DNA of 64,000 nucleotides from Linum tenue. Lineage: Eukaryota > Streptophyta > Magnoliopsida > Malpighiales > Linaceae. Position 1 is the stretch's first letter; each line of letters opens with the position of its first letter. A program made the translations under genes and the position numbers. Shown piece after piece: positions 48,521 to 61,091 of this stretch. Location of the stretch: positions 35,257,608-35,321,607 of the forward strand of contig CAMGYJ010000010.1 of assembly GCA_946122785.1 (NCBI GenBank), read 5' to 3'. Under the pieces are notes generated by a model, which was not told the DNA's origin, searched no databases, and was given only the letters and a program-made list of their open reading frames with translations.

Positions 48521-48795
48521 TTTATCTTTTAATAGTTAGAAATGAGGTGAAATTTTTAAAAAATTAAAATTTATATATCTAGTTATTTTTTAATTGTCAC
48601 GTCACACATTTAACGATAAACTTTTAGAGTTGACTGTCACGTAAGCAAAAATTGACAGAGTTGGACAGAAAGTGACCAAACATAAATGATTTCAATAACT
48701 GAAGTACCACCAATAGATTTAATATTTTGAGTAACCAAACTTGGACTTTTTTTATTATCTCAGTGACCAACCATGCAATTAACCCACCAAAACTC

Positions 48796-49538
48796 AATAG
48801 GCATTCTACTTAAATCTATTGCCTATTCACATCCCTAAATATAACACTGGAAATTGGAAACTCAATTCCAAGTGAAGTCCTGAAAAGATGGGAGAATTAA
48901 TTAACCTGCTAGTAAGCTACTGTCAAAAATATGGAAAGTGAGAAAACACAAGGATAACATCATAACAAAACGTCCACTATCCACAAAATAAATCAACCTG
49001 CTAGTCTGCTACTGTCAAAAAGTCCAAGGTAAGTTAACAAGTGAACCCAAGACAACTGATAGAAGCCAAGGAAGGGGATCAAAAAAATATCCATACCCCA
49101 ACTCCAATTCTCTAATAAGCAGAACAAACTACATATATTTTTTTACAGTTTCCGACCAAAAGCAATGCCCCGACTCTACATATTTCACACACCAACCAAA
49201 CCACACCTTCCTATTTTAGTGGGCAAATGGTTTCAATCACCTCCACCACAGCTTCTCACTTGATTGATTGCAGAACCGCTAGAAATCAGATGGGCAATTG
49301 GCTCAATACAATACAAGCAACCAGAAACCAAACTGTCCCTCCTACTCAGATTGTATTCATCATCCATTCCTATATTCCACTACGAGAAAAAGAAAAGTTG
49401 ATCACCAATGTCCTTAATCAATTTATACACAAGAGCCAAGGTGAAACCCTGCCCTTTGTATTCCAGTTCATTTCAGGCAAACCCCAAGTCCATTCATTCT
49501 ATTTGTGTTCCACCCATCCCTTGCCTTTCTCGTCACAT
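48796..49538 (-). other. 3' flank of RPB1 and spacer
   Basis: AT-rich, with no gene. It probably contains the RPB1 3' UTR (minus strand) over its right part. Confidence 0.45.
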
Positions 49539-52500
49539 TTACTGTCCTGTAGATGATGGTGAGTACCCCGGTGCACTTGGGGAATACCCTGCACTCGGGC
49601 TGCAACAAATACACAAATCAATTGAGTTTCTTCACTTGCAAACACTGCATTGCAAAAAGGTCATCGCGTATGAAATAGAGCAGTCGTTCCACCCTAGACA
49701 CTAATCAGCAATAACAGAAGCCAGAATTACATGGAGTGGGGATAACAGGTGGGCAGAAAAAACTCATCGTAGAGAAGTCGTTCCACATAGGACCCTGGAC
49801 ACTAATCAGCAATAACAGAAGCCAGAAAAATTACCTGCTGGGACTGTATGTTGGGCTTGATGGGGAGTATGATGGAGACGTCGGTGAATATGAAGGTGAA
49901 GTAGGGCTGCACAGAAGGGATAAAAAAATTAGCCCAAGATCATAAAATTGCAACCACCATAAAGATATGAACAAATTGCTGTGAAATGCAAATCAAGTAA
50001 TTACTTCCCAACATTCATGCCTACCTATAGCTTGGAGATGTAGGACTGTAAGGACTAGCAGGGGATAATCTGGGACTGCTTGGTGAGTAAGCAAGTGAAG
50101 GACTGTATTTTGCTGACTGCGCATTGTAACTCGGCGACGTTGGGCTATAGCTTGGAGATGTAGGACTATAGCTCGGCGATGTCGGGCTGTACCCTGGTGA
50201 AGTGGGGCTATATGCAGGTGAAGTGGGGCTATATGAAGGAGACGTTGGACTGTAGGACGGAGACGTAGGACTATATGAAGGTGAAGTAGGGCTGTAGGAA
50301 GGAGAGGTTGGGCTATAAGATGGTGATGTAGGGCTGTATGCCGGTGAAGTAGGACTGTACGCCGGTGAAGTGGGACTGTAAACTGGAGAAGTAGGACTAT
50401 AACTAGGGGATGTGGGACTATAGCTCGGGGATGTGGGACTATAGCTCGGTGACGTCGGGCTGTAGCTTGGGGATGTGGGGCTGTAGCTGGGGGATGTAGG
50501 GCTATAGCTCGGAGAGGTAGGGGAGTAAGATGGGCTTGTTGGAGAGTAGGCCGGACTTGTTGGACTGTACCCAGGAGAACTGGGACTATATGTTGGTGAA
50601 GTGGGGCTGTAACCGGGCGAAGTGGGGCTGTACCCAGGCGAGGTCGGACTATATCCAGGTGATGTCGGACTGTATCCTGGAGAAGAAGGGCTGTAGCCTG
50701 GAGATGATGGGCTGTACCCAGGCGATGATGCAGGGGAAAATGCCATACCACCTACATAAGGTGAAAACTGAGCATCTGAGATAGGCGACAGGCGTAGACT
50801 TGGGCTCAGCAAGTAGTTTGGAGACATCATCCCCTCATGATAAGGAGTGCCAGATATTGGAGAACGACCAGGTGTCATCCCAAACTCCATACCCTCCATA
50901 TAACTGGGAAGCTGCAGTTCAATGGCATTCTTCAACATTTCATCATTCAGATACAAGGCACACCCTCCAGTGCCAATAGGTGCAAGCTGACCTAGCATGA
51001 TATTTTCAGTCACACCCCTCAAATAATCCGACTCAGCATATACAGCAGCATCAAGAAGGATGTCAACAGTTTCTTCGAATGAGCACCTCATCATAGGTCC
51101 AGTGTCATTCCTGTTTATACCATGCCGAGTAATTGCCATCAAGTGACCACGATATGTCATGGTATCACACAATATAGCAAGATGCCTGTAATTCACATAT
51201 GATCCATCGAAAGAAATAACGACCCGGAGCTCATCAAGAAGTGCACGACGAACTGCCTCAATTCCCAGCACTTCAATAACTTCAATCAAGTGATTGCTAC
51301 TTGTCCTCTTGGCATCAACACTTTCATGACACATGACAGCCAACAGATTGACACCTTCAGTGTCCAGCATCCACTCTTCCACCGTTTTGAATCCATCATT
51401 GTCATCAAACTTGCTTACTTTGCCATGCTTGATGAAGACCTTGTTGATATCTGGAATACCTCTCAGAGCCATTTCCGTCAGCATGTTGCTCTCGATTTTC
51501 TTCAGGAAAACATCATCTTCAGCTGATGAATCAGTAAGCTCGCCTTTAGGGGCTTCATCATTCATGATACGGATGCGGAGAATCAGCTTCTCGGCATTGT
51601 CATCATTGAAGATGCAAGTTAAATCATCGTCAAACTCGAGGTTGATTTTGGCAGCAATGTCAGCCATGTTTAGTTTCTTATCAACCATCATTTCACGGTT
51701 CAACTCTACACGAAGCAGCCAAGGAGAAATCTTTTCAGGTGCAACCTCTTCATCTGGCATCTCGTAATAAGATCTCACAAAATCAGCATCCTCATCAATA
51801 ATTGTACTTGTGGGATCCGGATCGTACCAAACCTCGGTAGCTTGGGTAACACTTCGCAGGGTTGTATACTCCAGGGCACATTGGACAGTTTTAGCCTTCT
51901 CCTTTGTCTGGCTCCATTCTGGTTGCAGAAGAACAGAAAGAGAAGGTGTTTTTATTTTCTTGGCTACGTTAATGATTTCCCTCAACCTGGGGACACCAAG
52001 GGTGACATTCTTTGCACTAACACCAGCATAGTGAAACGTGTTGAGAGTCATCTGAGTAGCAGGCTCCCCAATAGACTGTGCTGCAACACAACCAATCATT
52101 TCACCTGGAGCAACCAATGATTGCAAGAAACGGGACTCTATCTCACCAATAACCCAATCAAACGCTTCACGACTGAGCCTGTATTCCTCGAGCACCCTCT
52201 TACTTGCCAAAGTGCTACGGAGCAGGATTGAGAAGAAGAGAGTAGCATTTTTTTGAGCTTCCACACTCAATCGATCCTCACCAGGGACAACCTTCAGCCT
52301 TTCTTGCAACTTATCAACAGCTTCAACAGCCTCCATTGGGTGAATATCCGAAGGCTTTCTTGTGTCAACCTTAAATGTCTTCTGTGCATTCCATATGAGC
52401 CTCGCAAGATTAACAGGCAAATGCCAGGAAGTGTCACCAGTGGTGGCAATCTCGGTTCCAAGTTGCTTTCTGTCTCCGTCAAGCTTTGCAACTTCAGCAT

Positions 52501-55500
52501 CAAACACATCACGCAATTCCCGTATGTTCTTTAAATCCTCGACATGCTCGGGCAACATGTAATTAGGACTCCAATTGGGATCATCAATTTCATACTTGAA
52601 GAACTTATCGAAGTCAGGTTTCTTCATTTTTAATGACTCCACCTTTTGGGATTCAATCCAGACAGCATCCATTCCATCTTCCCCATAAAGGAACTGAATC
52701 ACATCCCCCAATGAGTTCCTCACAGTACCATCATATTTTACCATTATATCCTCCATAGCTTTCACCAGTCGCCTCTGTATGTATCCAGTCTCAGATGTTT
52801 TCACCGCAGTATCAATGAGACCTTCCCTACCACCCATTGCATGAAAAAAGAACTCTTGCGGAGTCAACCCACGGAGATATGAATTCTCCACAAATCCACG
52901 GCTTTCGGGCCCATAGTCATCCTTTGTGAAGTGAGGCAGTGTTCGATCAACAAAGCCGTATGGTATCCGTTTTCCCTCAACATTCTGTTGTCCCACACAA
53001 GCAGTCATTTGTGAGATATTAATGAAACTCCCTTTTGATCCAGCAGTGACCATTGCCTTGAGATTATTGCTCTCAGATAAACTTTTCTGCGCACTACTTC
53101 CGGCATCATCACGAGCTTTGTTCAGGACCTAAAACAGAGAAGTCATGAGAAGAATATCAGAAGAGAGTTCATAGAAGAAACCACATTCATATTCATCAAA
53201 GAAAGGACCACGAATTCAGCACCTGGTTCACTTTGTTCTCAAATGATTCCATCATAGTCCTTCCAGGTTCAGGCTCCAAATCTTTATTCTGCGCTTTCCT
53301 AATAAGTTCTTTCACCTCGGTTTTTGCAGCTGAAATTGTTTCATTAATTTTTTCCATTGTAGAAGCATCCGCAATTGTATCTCCAATTCCAATACTAAAA
53401 GCTTGCTGCAAAAGCCAATAATTCACAAGCCACTGGGTGTGTCCCAGAAACTTCCTTGCTGCATCAGGGCCAACTTCTTCCCTGAGGAGGTGAAGGAATA
53501 AATTAAATTTCGTCAGGGTGGATACGGGAATTAAGAGGCATGGAATATCAACAGTTCTGATTGTAACTAGATAATTCTGAGGAAAGCAATCAAGAGTATA
53601 AGGATCTCGTAGGAGGCGGGCAAACTTGAACCAAAGCGGGTGGACATTGAAATGCTTACCAGATAACATGAATCAGTCCTCCCGAAGATGACCCAAGTGT
53701 CTTCTTGCAAAGTGTGCCAGAAAGCAGCTCTCCTTTCTCAATTCTGACTACTGTATCTCCAGGGGTAATGTTAATGGTTCCTTTCTCAGAGTCGCTGTGC
53801 CAAGCAGAAAATCTAATTAAATTTATCTGCTTTGGTATAATGAGATTGAAAACTTGCTTTCCGGTCCAGAGCGGCTTGGGCTTCAGAATAGCTGGAGCAG
53901 GCACTTTCCCGTCAAAATCTTCCCACCACATCAGGATATTCATGAAAACATCCTGTAATCACATTGCCGTCAAATACACATCTGATCACAAACAGGCACA
54001 GTCTCCAGTATCAGCTGTTTAAAAAGAATAATATGGACAAGAACATTATTTACCTTCTCAATAAAAGTATCCCTCTTGGTAATTTTGCGGCATCCTAAGA
54101 GTGAGTCCTGCACAATTCCCATGACAGGCCTGTTGGCCTGAGGAGAAACAATGCACTTTGGCACCATCATTAACTCCAAAACTTCAGCTCTGGTTTCAAA
54201 TGACTGCGGCACATGCATATTCATTTCATCGCCATCAAAATCGGCATTATATGGAGAAGTGACAGACAAGTTCAAGCGGAAAGTTGAATATGGCATGATC
54301 TTGATTCTGTGACCCATAATTGACATCTTATGGAGACTGGGTTGTCGATTGAAAAGAACAAAGTCTCCATCATTCAAATGTCGCTCAACCTGCGGGTATA
54401 AAGTATGAGTTCAAATGCACAAGATAGAGAAACAATATTATAAATTAACTTCCCAGTTCAAGAAATTGCCTTGTAACCAAGCTCCAGATGATGATCACTA
54501 CTTTTCTTCAAGTAGCGGAGGTCAAGTCTCTGCCCATCATCCCTTATAATGTATTTTGCACCTGTTTTACCAGGAGGAGGATGTGGCCCATACTCAACAA
54601 GCTCCTTCAACCTGTTTTAAGGGAACCATCATCAGTAACAACTAGAAAACATCAATTCCTATTTGTTTGAGAGTGGTGAGTGAGAGCTTTGCAGTGGGAG
54701 AAGCTGACAAAACAGGTTTAAGGAAAAGAACACAAAAGCAAAATCTGGACCTTTCAATGTTATACGGAGTAACAGTTTCAGGATAGGTGAGATTCAAGGC
54801 AATACTCCATGGTACTCCAAGTTGATCAATGTTGATGGTGGGATCGGGAGTGATCACCGTACGAGCAGAGAAGTCAACTCGTTTTCCCATTAGATTGCCC
54901 CTAATACGACCCTCTTTAGCCTTAAGCCTACTGCATATTGATTTGATGGGCCTCCCTGACCTCTGAGTGGCCTGCAGAAAAAACAGAAATGCTTGTAAAT
55001 TCAGAATAATGACCATTCTATGAACATAGAATTAAACAGTAACATCTTCGGAAGCACACAAACCCTTGGCTGTCCCGGCAACTCATTGTCAAAATATGTG
55101 GCTATGTGAAATTGTAACAACTGTGCAAACTCAGATATGATGTGTGCAGGAGCCCCACTCCGTTCTTGTCGTCTTAGATTCTCATTGTGCCTGATAATCA
55201 TTGCCAGCTGATGGGTAAGATCATCCTGGGTTTAGCAAAGAATTAATGTTAGAAACTTAGAATATATGCTGGCCAAAAAATCAACAGTAGCCCCTTTAAA
55301 GTAAGACCCCCTTGTCCAGAACCGAATACTTAAAACAACCAGAAAATTTTCAAGCCAATATAAGGAATCAGAATCTTGCCTCACTGCGGGAGGATGTATC
55401 CATCATGACCGATGGTCTCACAGGTGGTGGTGGAATCGGAAGTACTTGCAGGATCATCCAGTCTGGACGTGCATATTTAGGGTTCAGCCCCAGTAGTTGG

Positions 55501-56768
55501 CAATCCTCATCACTTATTCGCTTGAGAACACTAAGAACCTGTAAAGAAAATTAAGAGCAAATAAGCATCAAGCTACAGGTTAAACCAGATGGTGGAAGCA
55601 TGGAAACATATTTACTCTTTCTGCAGTAAGTGTCTGTTTCCTCTCAACGGGTTCAGGCAGCTGCTCCTGATCATCACTTTTCTTCTTCTGTGCCTTGTAC
55701 TCAGCAATCATCTTCATACCTTCAATAGTAATCTTTGGCTGCTGAGCACCACATCCACCACGGCTCTTCTTAACTGGCTCTTCACCATCTTGACCCTGAA
55801 CCTCAATTTCATCCCCACCTTCACACTTTGTCTTGTTCTTGGAAGCATCCAGGATCTTTCGAAGTTTGTGTTTTGGATTCCTTATCTTCAAGGCTTGCTT
55901 AAACTTATGGTCTTCCTGTTCATAAATCAATAGGAGGAAAATCAAGTAACTTGAAAATTGAAATGGAGGAAGTTGACAACATCCAACAAGAGTCATCGCA
56001 TCACAAGAACGAAGCACAAGTTGTGATGGCTAATTCATGCACACTCAATTAACCGAAGGCAAACATAATGCTCTAGTATGAAACATCCTAGGGTAAAAAA
56101 GCCGCTACGCTGATCAGAAAGAACACGACCAGCATGATAATAGTTCGATAGAATGACACGATTGAGCCTGAGGGTACCTCATCTGCAAGAATCTTAGAGC
56201 AATTGAAGCAAACACATCTCATTATGCTGAGTACAGTCTTCATGAACCCTATATGGAACATGGGCTTAGCAAGCTCCAAGTGTCCAAAGTGGCCAGGACA
56301 CTCTGCCATGTTCGCAGTGCAAGTCTCGCACTTCATTTTCCTGTCAATTGTTCCCAACCGAGGATCACTCAGGCCTGCAACCTTGGGCTTCCCCCGCTCA
56401 GTAGTCTCACTATGCTCAATCTGGACAACGGACATTTGCCTCTGCGGACAACCAGAGCAGAAGAGGAAAAAAGGTTCAGAAACACGGTTCGGAGGTCAAT
56501 GAAACTCAAATCATAAAACCCTAGCTACTTCATTCACTAGCTGCCGATCACCGCTACAGCACCCCAGAACACCGGTTCCAATTCAACCATTATATGTCCT
56601 AGTAACTCTCTCCCAGCAAACAACTCCAAACTCAGACAAGGAGAAACAGAGAAGGAAGAGGAGAGACAGAGAAGAGAAATTTACGATCTCATCAGGGCTG
56701 AGTATGCCGAATTGAACACAGCGGACTTTGGCGACTTCCGCAGGAGAAAAAGGGAATCGGAGGTCCAT
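49539..56768 (-). CDS. NRPB1: DNA-directed RNA polymerase II largest subunit, RPB1/NRPB1 (1818 aa)
   Basis: This is the catalytic core subunit of Pol II in the nucleus. Thirteen exons on the minus strand join in frame: 56768-56685, 56441-56178, 55915-55616, 55538-55380, 55225-55064, 54971-54751, 54611-54470, 54389-54054, 53952-53660, 53481-53223, 53128-50025, 49906-49835 and 49599-49539. Visible landmarks are the start MDLRFPFSP, clamp zinc ligands CETC...CPGHFGH, the catalytic [12 protein letters not shown], the bridge helix/trigger loop region ([18 protein letters not shown]), and a CTD of more than 30 YSPTSPS-type heptads. Two exons after the long one continue the heptads, so the TAG seen at 50022 is intronic. 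Introns after 55380 and 54470 appear to start with GC. The protein ends SPSSTGQ. Arabidopsis NRPB1 (1839 aa as I recall) continues for a charged tail, absent here. Confidence 0.95.
49677..49827. repeat. Duplicated 50-bp unit in the penultimate RPB1 intron
   Basis: agtcgttccac...ctaatcagcaataacag occurs at 49680-49726 and again at 49776-49827. The second copy runs up to the splice donor of the 49835-49906 exon. Confidence 0.75.
50025..50750 (-). repeat. CTD heptad-coding tandem repeat of RPB1
   Basis: A 21-bp minisatellite-like array coding Tyr-Ser-Pro-Thr/Ser-Ser-Pro-X. Consensus heptads dominate the middle; Gly, Ala or Val at position 7 occurs toward both ends, and degenerate units (YNAQSAK, RLSPASP) appear near the 3' side. 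Confidence 0.9.
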
Positions 56769-57515
56769 TTGCGCAAAATTCAAATAACAATCACCACATT
56801 CCTCCTAACTCTAAATACTCCAGCGGCTGTCGTCTCTTCGTCTGCACCGCCTTGACAATTTTTCCGCCGGCGCCGACTCTTCACTTTCGGTCTCCTACGT
56901 CTAGCTCAATCCTATGGACTTCTGCAGTTTCTCGTTTTCGGGACGATGTGAAGGCCTCCCTGGTCCCTGGAGACTGTTTACGCTGCTCCCACCCCCTTCC
57001 TTTCCAGACCCGTTGGTTGTTGATTTTCCCCCTTCCTCTCGTCGCTATGCTCTTTTCGATTGCTTCTTGTTTTTTTTCCCCCCTCTCCCTCTGTCTCTCT
57101 GAATTTAAACAACTTTAGATAGGGTTTTTGGAATACAGTACCCTTGCAGAAGAAGGCTGCTTCTCTTTGTATATTCTTTGTTTTTGTTTTTTTTTTTTTT
57201 TATATAAACGGCCTACAAAAAGTTGGGATTCGTTTACCGGGCCTTGAAAGCCGGATACATCTATTTATTCTTTTCCCGGCCCAACCCCGAAATAAATCGG
57301 AGAGGAATGGGTGTGTGTTTGTTCGGCGCCGAAGAAGTGAGCTGTGGGGAAGAGAGACGGTCAATTTGAGAGTTGGGCCTGGGAGAATATGGGCCGGCCG
57401 CTGTTAAGAGAATTGGGCCTGAAAAAGCACTATGGGCCACCTCTCCGCAGGACCGGACTTGTTCTCAAGTTTTGCATGTCTATATCTATCTATATATATC
57501 TATCTCTCAATCTAC
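56769..57515. other. RPB1 promoter/leader region and spacer
   Basis: A CT-rich leader lies next to the RPB1 start on the minus strand. From about 56850 rightward, GC-richer sequence with short frames shows no recognisable family. Confidence 0.4.
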
Positions 57516-57516
57516 T

Positions 57517-57638
57517 AGCATAGGGTCCGGCCCATTGGTCGGAAGAATTTTGTCGAGAAATATGGTATATAATAACTAGCACAGGGTCCAGTCCGTTGGC
57601 CGGAAGAATTTTATCGAGAAATATGGTATATAATAATG
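57517..57638. repeat. Tandemly duplicated 60-bp unit, possible Helitron-type terminus
   Basis: actagca(c/t)agggtcc(g)gcccattggtcggaagaatttt and the following gtcgagaaatatggtatataata occur twice in tandem (about 57517-57576 and 57577-57638). Read on the minus strand, each unit ends with a GC-rich potential hairpin followed by a few bases and CTAGT, as in Helitron 3' ends. A related string is at about 2525. Confidence 0.45.
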
Positions 57639-57639
57639 G

Positions 57640-57950
57640 ATATAATAGATGATTTGATATGCATGAAATGATTGCTTTCTATCATAGTTATGCACATTAC
57701 ATTTTTAAAAGTGATCCAACAATGCATAATGTGTTTAGACCTCTATGAAAAGAGAAAAAAATATATAATATAAACATTAAATATAATTATTGAATGAAAA
57801 AAATATAACTAATTGTCATTCATTACTTAATTAAACCTTATAGTTGAATATTATAGTTGTTTCTCATATACATACATAATCAACCTTTAGGATGAAAGAA
57901 AATGTCTTATAGAGTTTAGTATGTCCTTTAAGTTTTTCCCAATAGAGAAC
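57640..57950. other. AT-rich spacer
   Basis: Nothing recognisable. Confidence 0.4.
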
Positions 57951-57961
57951 ATTATTTTTTA

Positions 57962-58737
57962 TAGGGGTGGCCAACGGGAAACGGGTATTTGGGTATACCC
58001 AAACCCGTCCCGTTTTTGGAGGGTTACGGGTACCCAAATACCCGTTATATTTGTTGCGGGATGGGATTTGGGATTAAGAATCTCAACTTCGGGTACCCGC
58101 GGGTTACCCGCTAATACCCATTTGGGTAATTTGGGTACCCGTATTACCCATTAATATTATAAATTCATTTAACCCAAATTTAAAACCCAGTCAGTCCAGC
58201 CCATTTCTTATACCAGACTAGGCTAAATGAATTTAGCCTTAAAGAATAAAGAGTGGAAGTGGGGAGGTGCAGACGTGCAGTACTGGCAGGGTGCTAAAAT
58301 GAGAGACAACTCTCCTGGAAGATGAATGTGGGTAAGGATTACAGATTTACAGCTGCCAATCTATTATATGTTAACTGTCATATTAATTTTGGGAGGCAAT
58401 AGCTTTCTTTATCTTATCATGTTGGTGAATGTGGTTGAATACTTGAATGTGCCAATTTCATTTCTTGTAATTTATGGAGACATCATCTTTCTTTTCTTGT
58501 TGGACAGTTTATTTGAAGTTTAATTTAATATATTGTTCTAGGTGATTTTGTAATTGTTCCCATATTGAACGGGTAAAAACGGGTAGTTCGGGTACCCGTT
58601 ATCCGTCCCGTATGGATTAACGGGTACCCGTTTTCCGTTCGGGTTTGGGATATGGGATGAACTTTGGTCTCCAAATGAGATTGGGTACCCGTTTCAAACG
58701 GGACGGGTACCCAATCCCGTCCCGTTTTCCACCCCTA
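57962..58737. mobile_element. hAT-type MITE, 'gggtacccg' family member 3 (776 bp)
   Basis: The inverted ends read TAGGGGTGGCCAACGGG and TAGGGGTGGAAAACGGG, flanked by an exact 8-bp duplication ATTTTTTA (57954-57961 and 58738-58745). Subterminal acgggtacccg units occur on both sides, with a unique AT-rich centre (58150-58550). It is related in design to, but clearly different in sequence from, the elements at 44617 and 46582. Confidence 0.9.
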
Positions 58738-58806
58738 ATTTTTTACCACATTATTGGTAATGAATCTGCAGTTACTTGATTTGAAATATATAAGACAGGA
58801 TACTAA

Positions 58807-59038
58807 GGCCCTGTTCACTTTCATTTTCGTTTCCTGTTTTCTGTTTTCATGTCATAAATTTGGCAACCGAAATGAGAAAACTTGTTTACTTTTCATTCCG
58901 TTTTCTATTCGTTTCCAACTATGAAAACAGAAAGTGGCAACTTCCTGCTGTTTTTGGAAACGAAAAAATGTTGTTTTCACCTGTTTTCAACATCTGTTTT
59001 CTCAAAAACAGGAAACAGAAATGAAAGTAAACAGGCCC
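58807..59038. mobile_element. Tourist-like (PIF/Harbinger) MITE, 232 bp
   Basis: Terminal inverted repeats of about 35 bp start GGCCCTGTTCACTTTCATTT and, from the right, GGGCCTGTTTACTTTCATTT. TAA lies directly outside both ends (58804-58806 and 59039-59041). The interior is built from cgtttcc/ggaaac and gttttc units, so nearly the whole element can fold back on itself. It is non-coding. Confidence 0.88.
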
Positions 59039-59041
59039 TAA

Positions 59042-61090
59042 GTTGTCGCTAATAGTTGGTTGGACAATGTGTTGTGTACGAACTTCTCAAATTATTCTCA
59101 GATCGCAGACATGTCTAGCAATAATGTAGTAATTTTCTTGCAAAAATATTTTTTCATGAAATAATTCAATAAATAAAAACATATGAAAATAATATTATTT
59201 TTTATAAAATATTAAAATAATATTACATGAAATATATGTTACTCATTAAGTTGCGAATTGTCTTTCGGGTTGTAGGAGATCGCATATCCTCATTATCGCT
59301 AACTGACTTATGCTTTTTTGCAATAGATAGTTCAAAATGTGCCTTAAAACTTTTGTTTCCACCAGTGTAAAAGAATTGTTTGAACCAAAAGATTGTAAAA
59401 TCGTATCGAAAAGGTTGGTAGTAGAGTATTTTATGCTGAAGTCGTAATTTAATTGTGGTTTAACCATTTCATATTGTTAAATATCACCTATCGATTTAGC
59501 ATATGATGTGAAGTTTTATGGTCTAACCGCCGGTACGTACGATCTTTCAATACAAACTTTAAATAAAAAACACTAAAATATTGACATTATCAAATACCGC
59601 TTAAATCTCAGAAATTACAATAATCGTATTAAGAAAAAATCTTCCAAATGATAATATTGATTTAGGATTTTAAATTGAAATAGAAAAAAAAAATATGTCA
59701 AATATAATGTCATCTCCTAAAATAAATCAAAACTCAACATAATAGGGCAAAGAATATCCTCTAATCAAAGCAGAAAGACAATTATTTCACACTACCTCAT
59801 TTTCCTGCTCTTTTAAATGTGTCATATCACTCTCTATTTGGCTTCCTCTTTGTTTTTCGGTTTGTTCTTCCATCTCTATCTCCTAGCTTTGTATCTCAAC
59901 ACTCCCCCCCCCCTTTTTCCCTTCCTCTTTCTTCCCACCGCTTGGAATCGACCGGGTGAATTAGAGCACTTGAAACCTAGCAAATAGATGGTCGCTTATT
60001 CATCAACCGAGCAAAGTAGCTTGATAGCTTGTGAATAAACTAACTATTAACAGTAATAAAAAACAGAACTCGTTAAACCAATTGAATGAGTGTATAGTTA
60101 GTTTATCGCTTAAAGCCTTAAACCATTGTATTTATATAAAGAATCAAAATGCATAATCAGGTTCATCTTCACTCTACATGTAATTTTCGTACAAATTCAT
60201 TATACATAAAAAAATGGTTTTAAACCGACGCCATATCAAACTAAATCTCACCTTATGATTATTGGATCCATTTCAGATTAGCAAAAGATCTAAGGCTATT
60301 GGTCAACCAGGCTAAAAATTAATATTAATTTAACAATTATATATCGCTTCCAAAATGTTCAATACTCCAATTCAATATGCAATATTCAATATTCAAACAA
60401 ATGATATATGAGTTTCAACCCTTTCTCAAAAATTTTAGACAAAAAAAATCTCGCCCCCCCCCCCCCACACACACATTTGCAAAGAAATACTAACTTCGAA
60501 TTTCTTCTTCACTTTACTTGCTTCTAAAGTTATTGCTGACGTTATTTATTACCGCAAGCTGTAAAAAAAAATTTTCAGCTATTAAGTTAATCAAGAATGC
60601 TTTTATAAATTATTTTTGAGTTGTATACATTGATATATTAAGTCTCAAATAAAGAATGGATGTATTTTATAAACCTTTTAGAATATGAGCCGTCACACGT
60701 TGATGTGAGAAACTACTCATTAATTCAAATTTTATATGTTATTTTTAAAATATTTTGTTTTATTTTTATCAAATGACGCATTTCTCCATAAAACACGACT
60801 TCACCAATATAGACTGTGTTGTGCTCGCACTTGTGCGCAAGCCCTTGAAGTTTAAGTCTGGTACGACCCATGAAGCATTCATGCTTGTACATGGCCGATC
60901 CATATACATTGTCTTCATGGTATGCTCTAACTATGTCTTGTTAGCTCGACCATGTGTCTAGATATAATTATGTGCATTGTTATAATTAAGTTTCTACCTA
61001 TTCACAACACCAAGATTAAAAAAGTCATAAATGCACTCAGTATTCGATTTTGACTACCTGATGAATACTACATTGAATAAACTATAACTG
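59042..61090. other. AT-rich intergenic DNA
   Basis: No gene is visible. A poly(C) plus (CA)n tract lies at about 60447-60472. Confidence 0.45.
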
Positions 61091-61091
61091 A

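Larger units (their letters stand above)
46161..48785. mobile_element. Pack-MULE carrying a berberine-bridge-enzyme-like gene fragment (2.6 kb)
   Basis: Long terminal inverted repeats: 46161-46460 and, inverted, about 48523-48785. They begin GGGTTAATTGCATGGTTGGT and share recognisable sequence through to ctaactatt(g)aaaagataaaaa; the left copy carries a roughly 35-bp insertion. An exact 10-bp duplication ACCAAAACTC flanks the element (46151-46160 and 48786-48795), typical of Mutator-like elements. The interior holds no transposase. It holds a GC-rich host-like gene piece (BBE-like) and a nested hAT MITE at 46582-47285. This is the defining structure of a Pack-MULE. Confidence 0.92.

Noticed and set aside
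50021..50024. Stop codon ending RPB1 at SPSYR
   Set aside because: The TAG lies inside a splice donor (AG|GTAGGC), and two downstream exons continue the heptads in phase, so the stop is intronic in the main isoform.
49993..50751. 252-codon minus-strand frame rich in His, Leu and Arg
   Set aside because: It is the alternative-frame shadow of the RPB1 CTD minisatellite; a 21-bp repeat keeps all its frames open.
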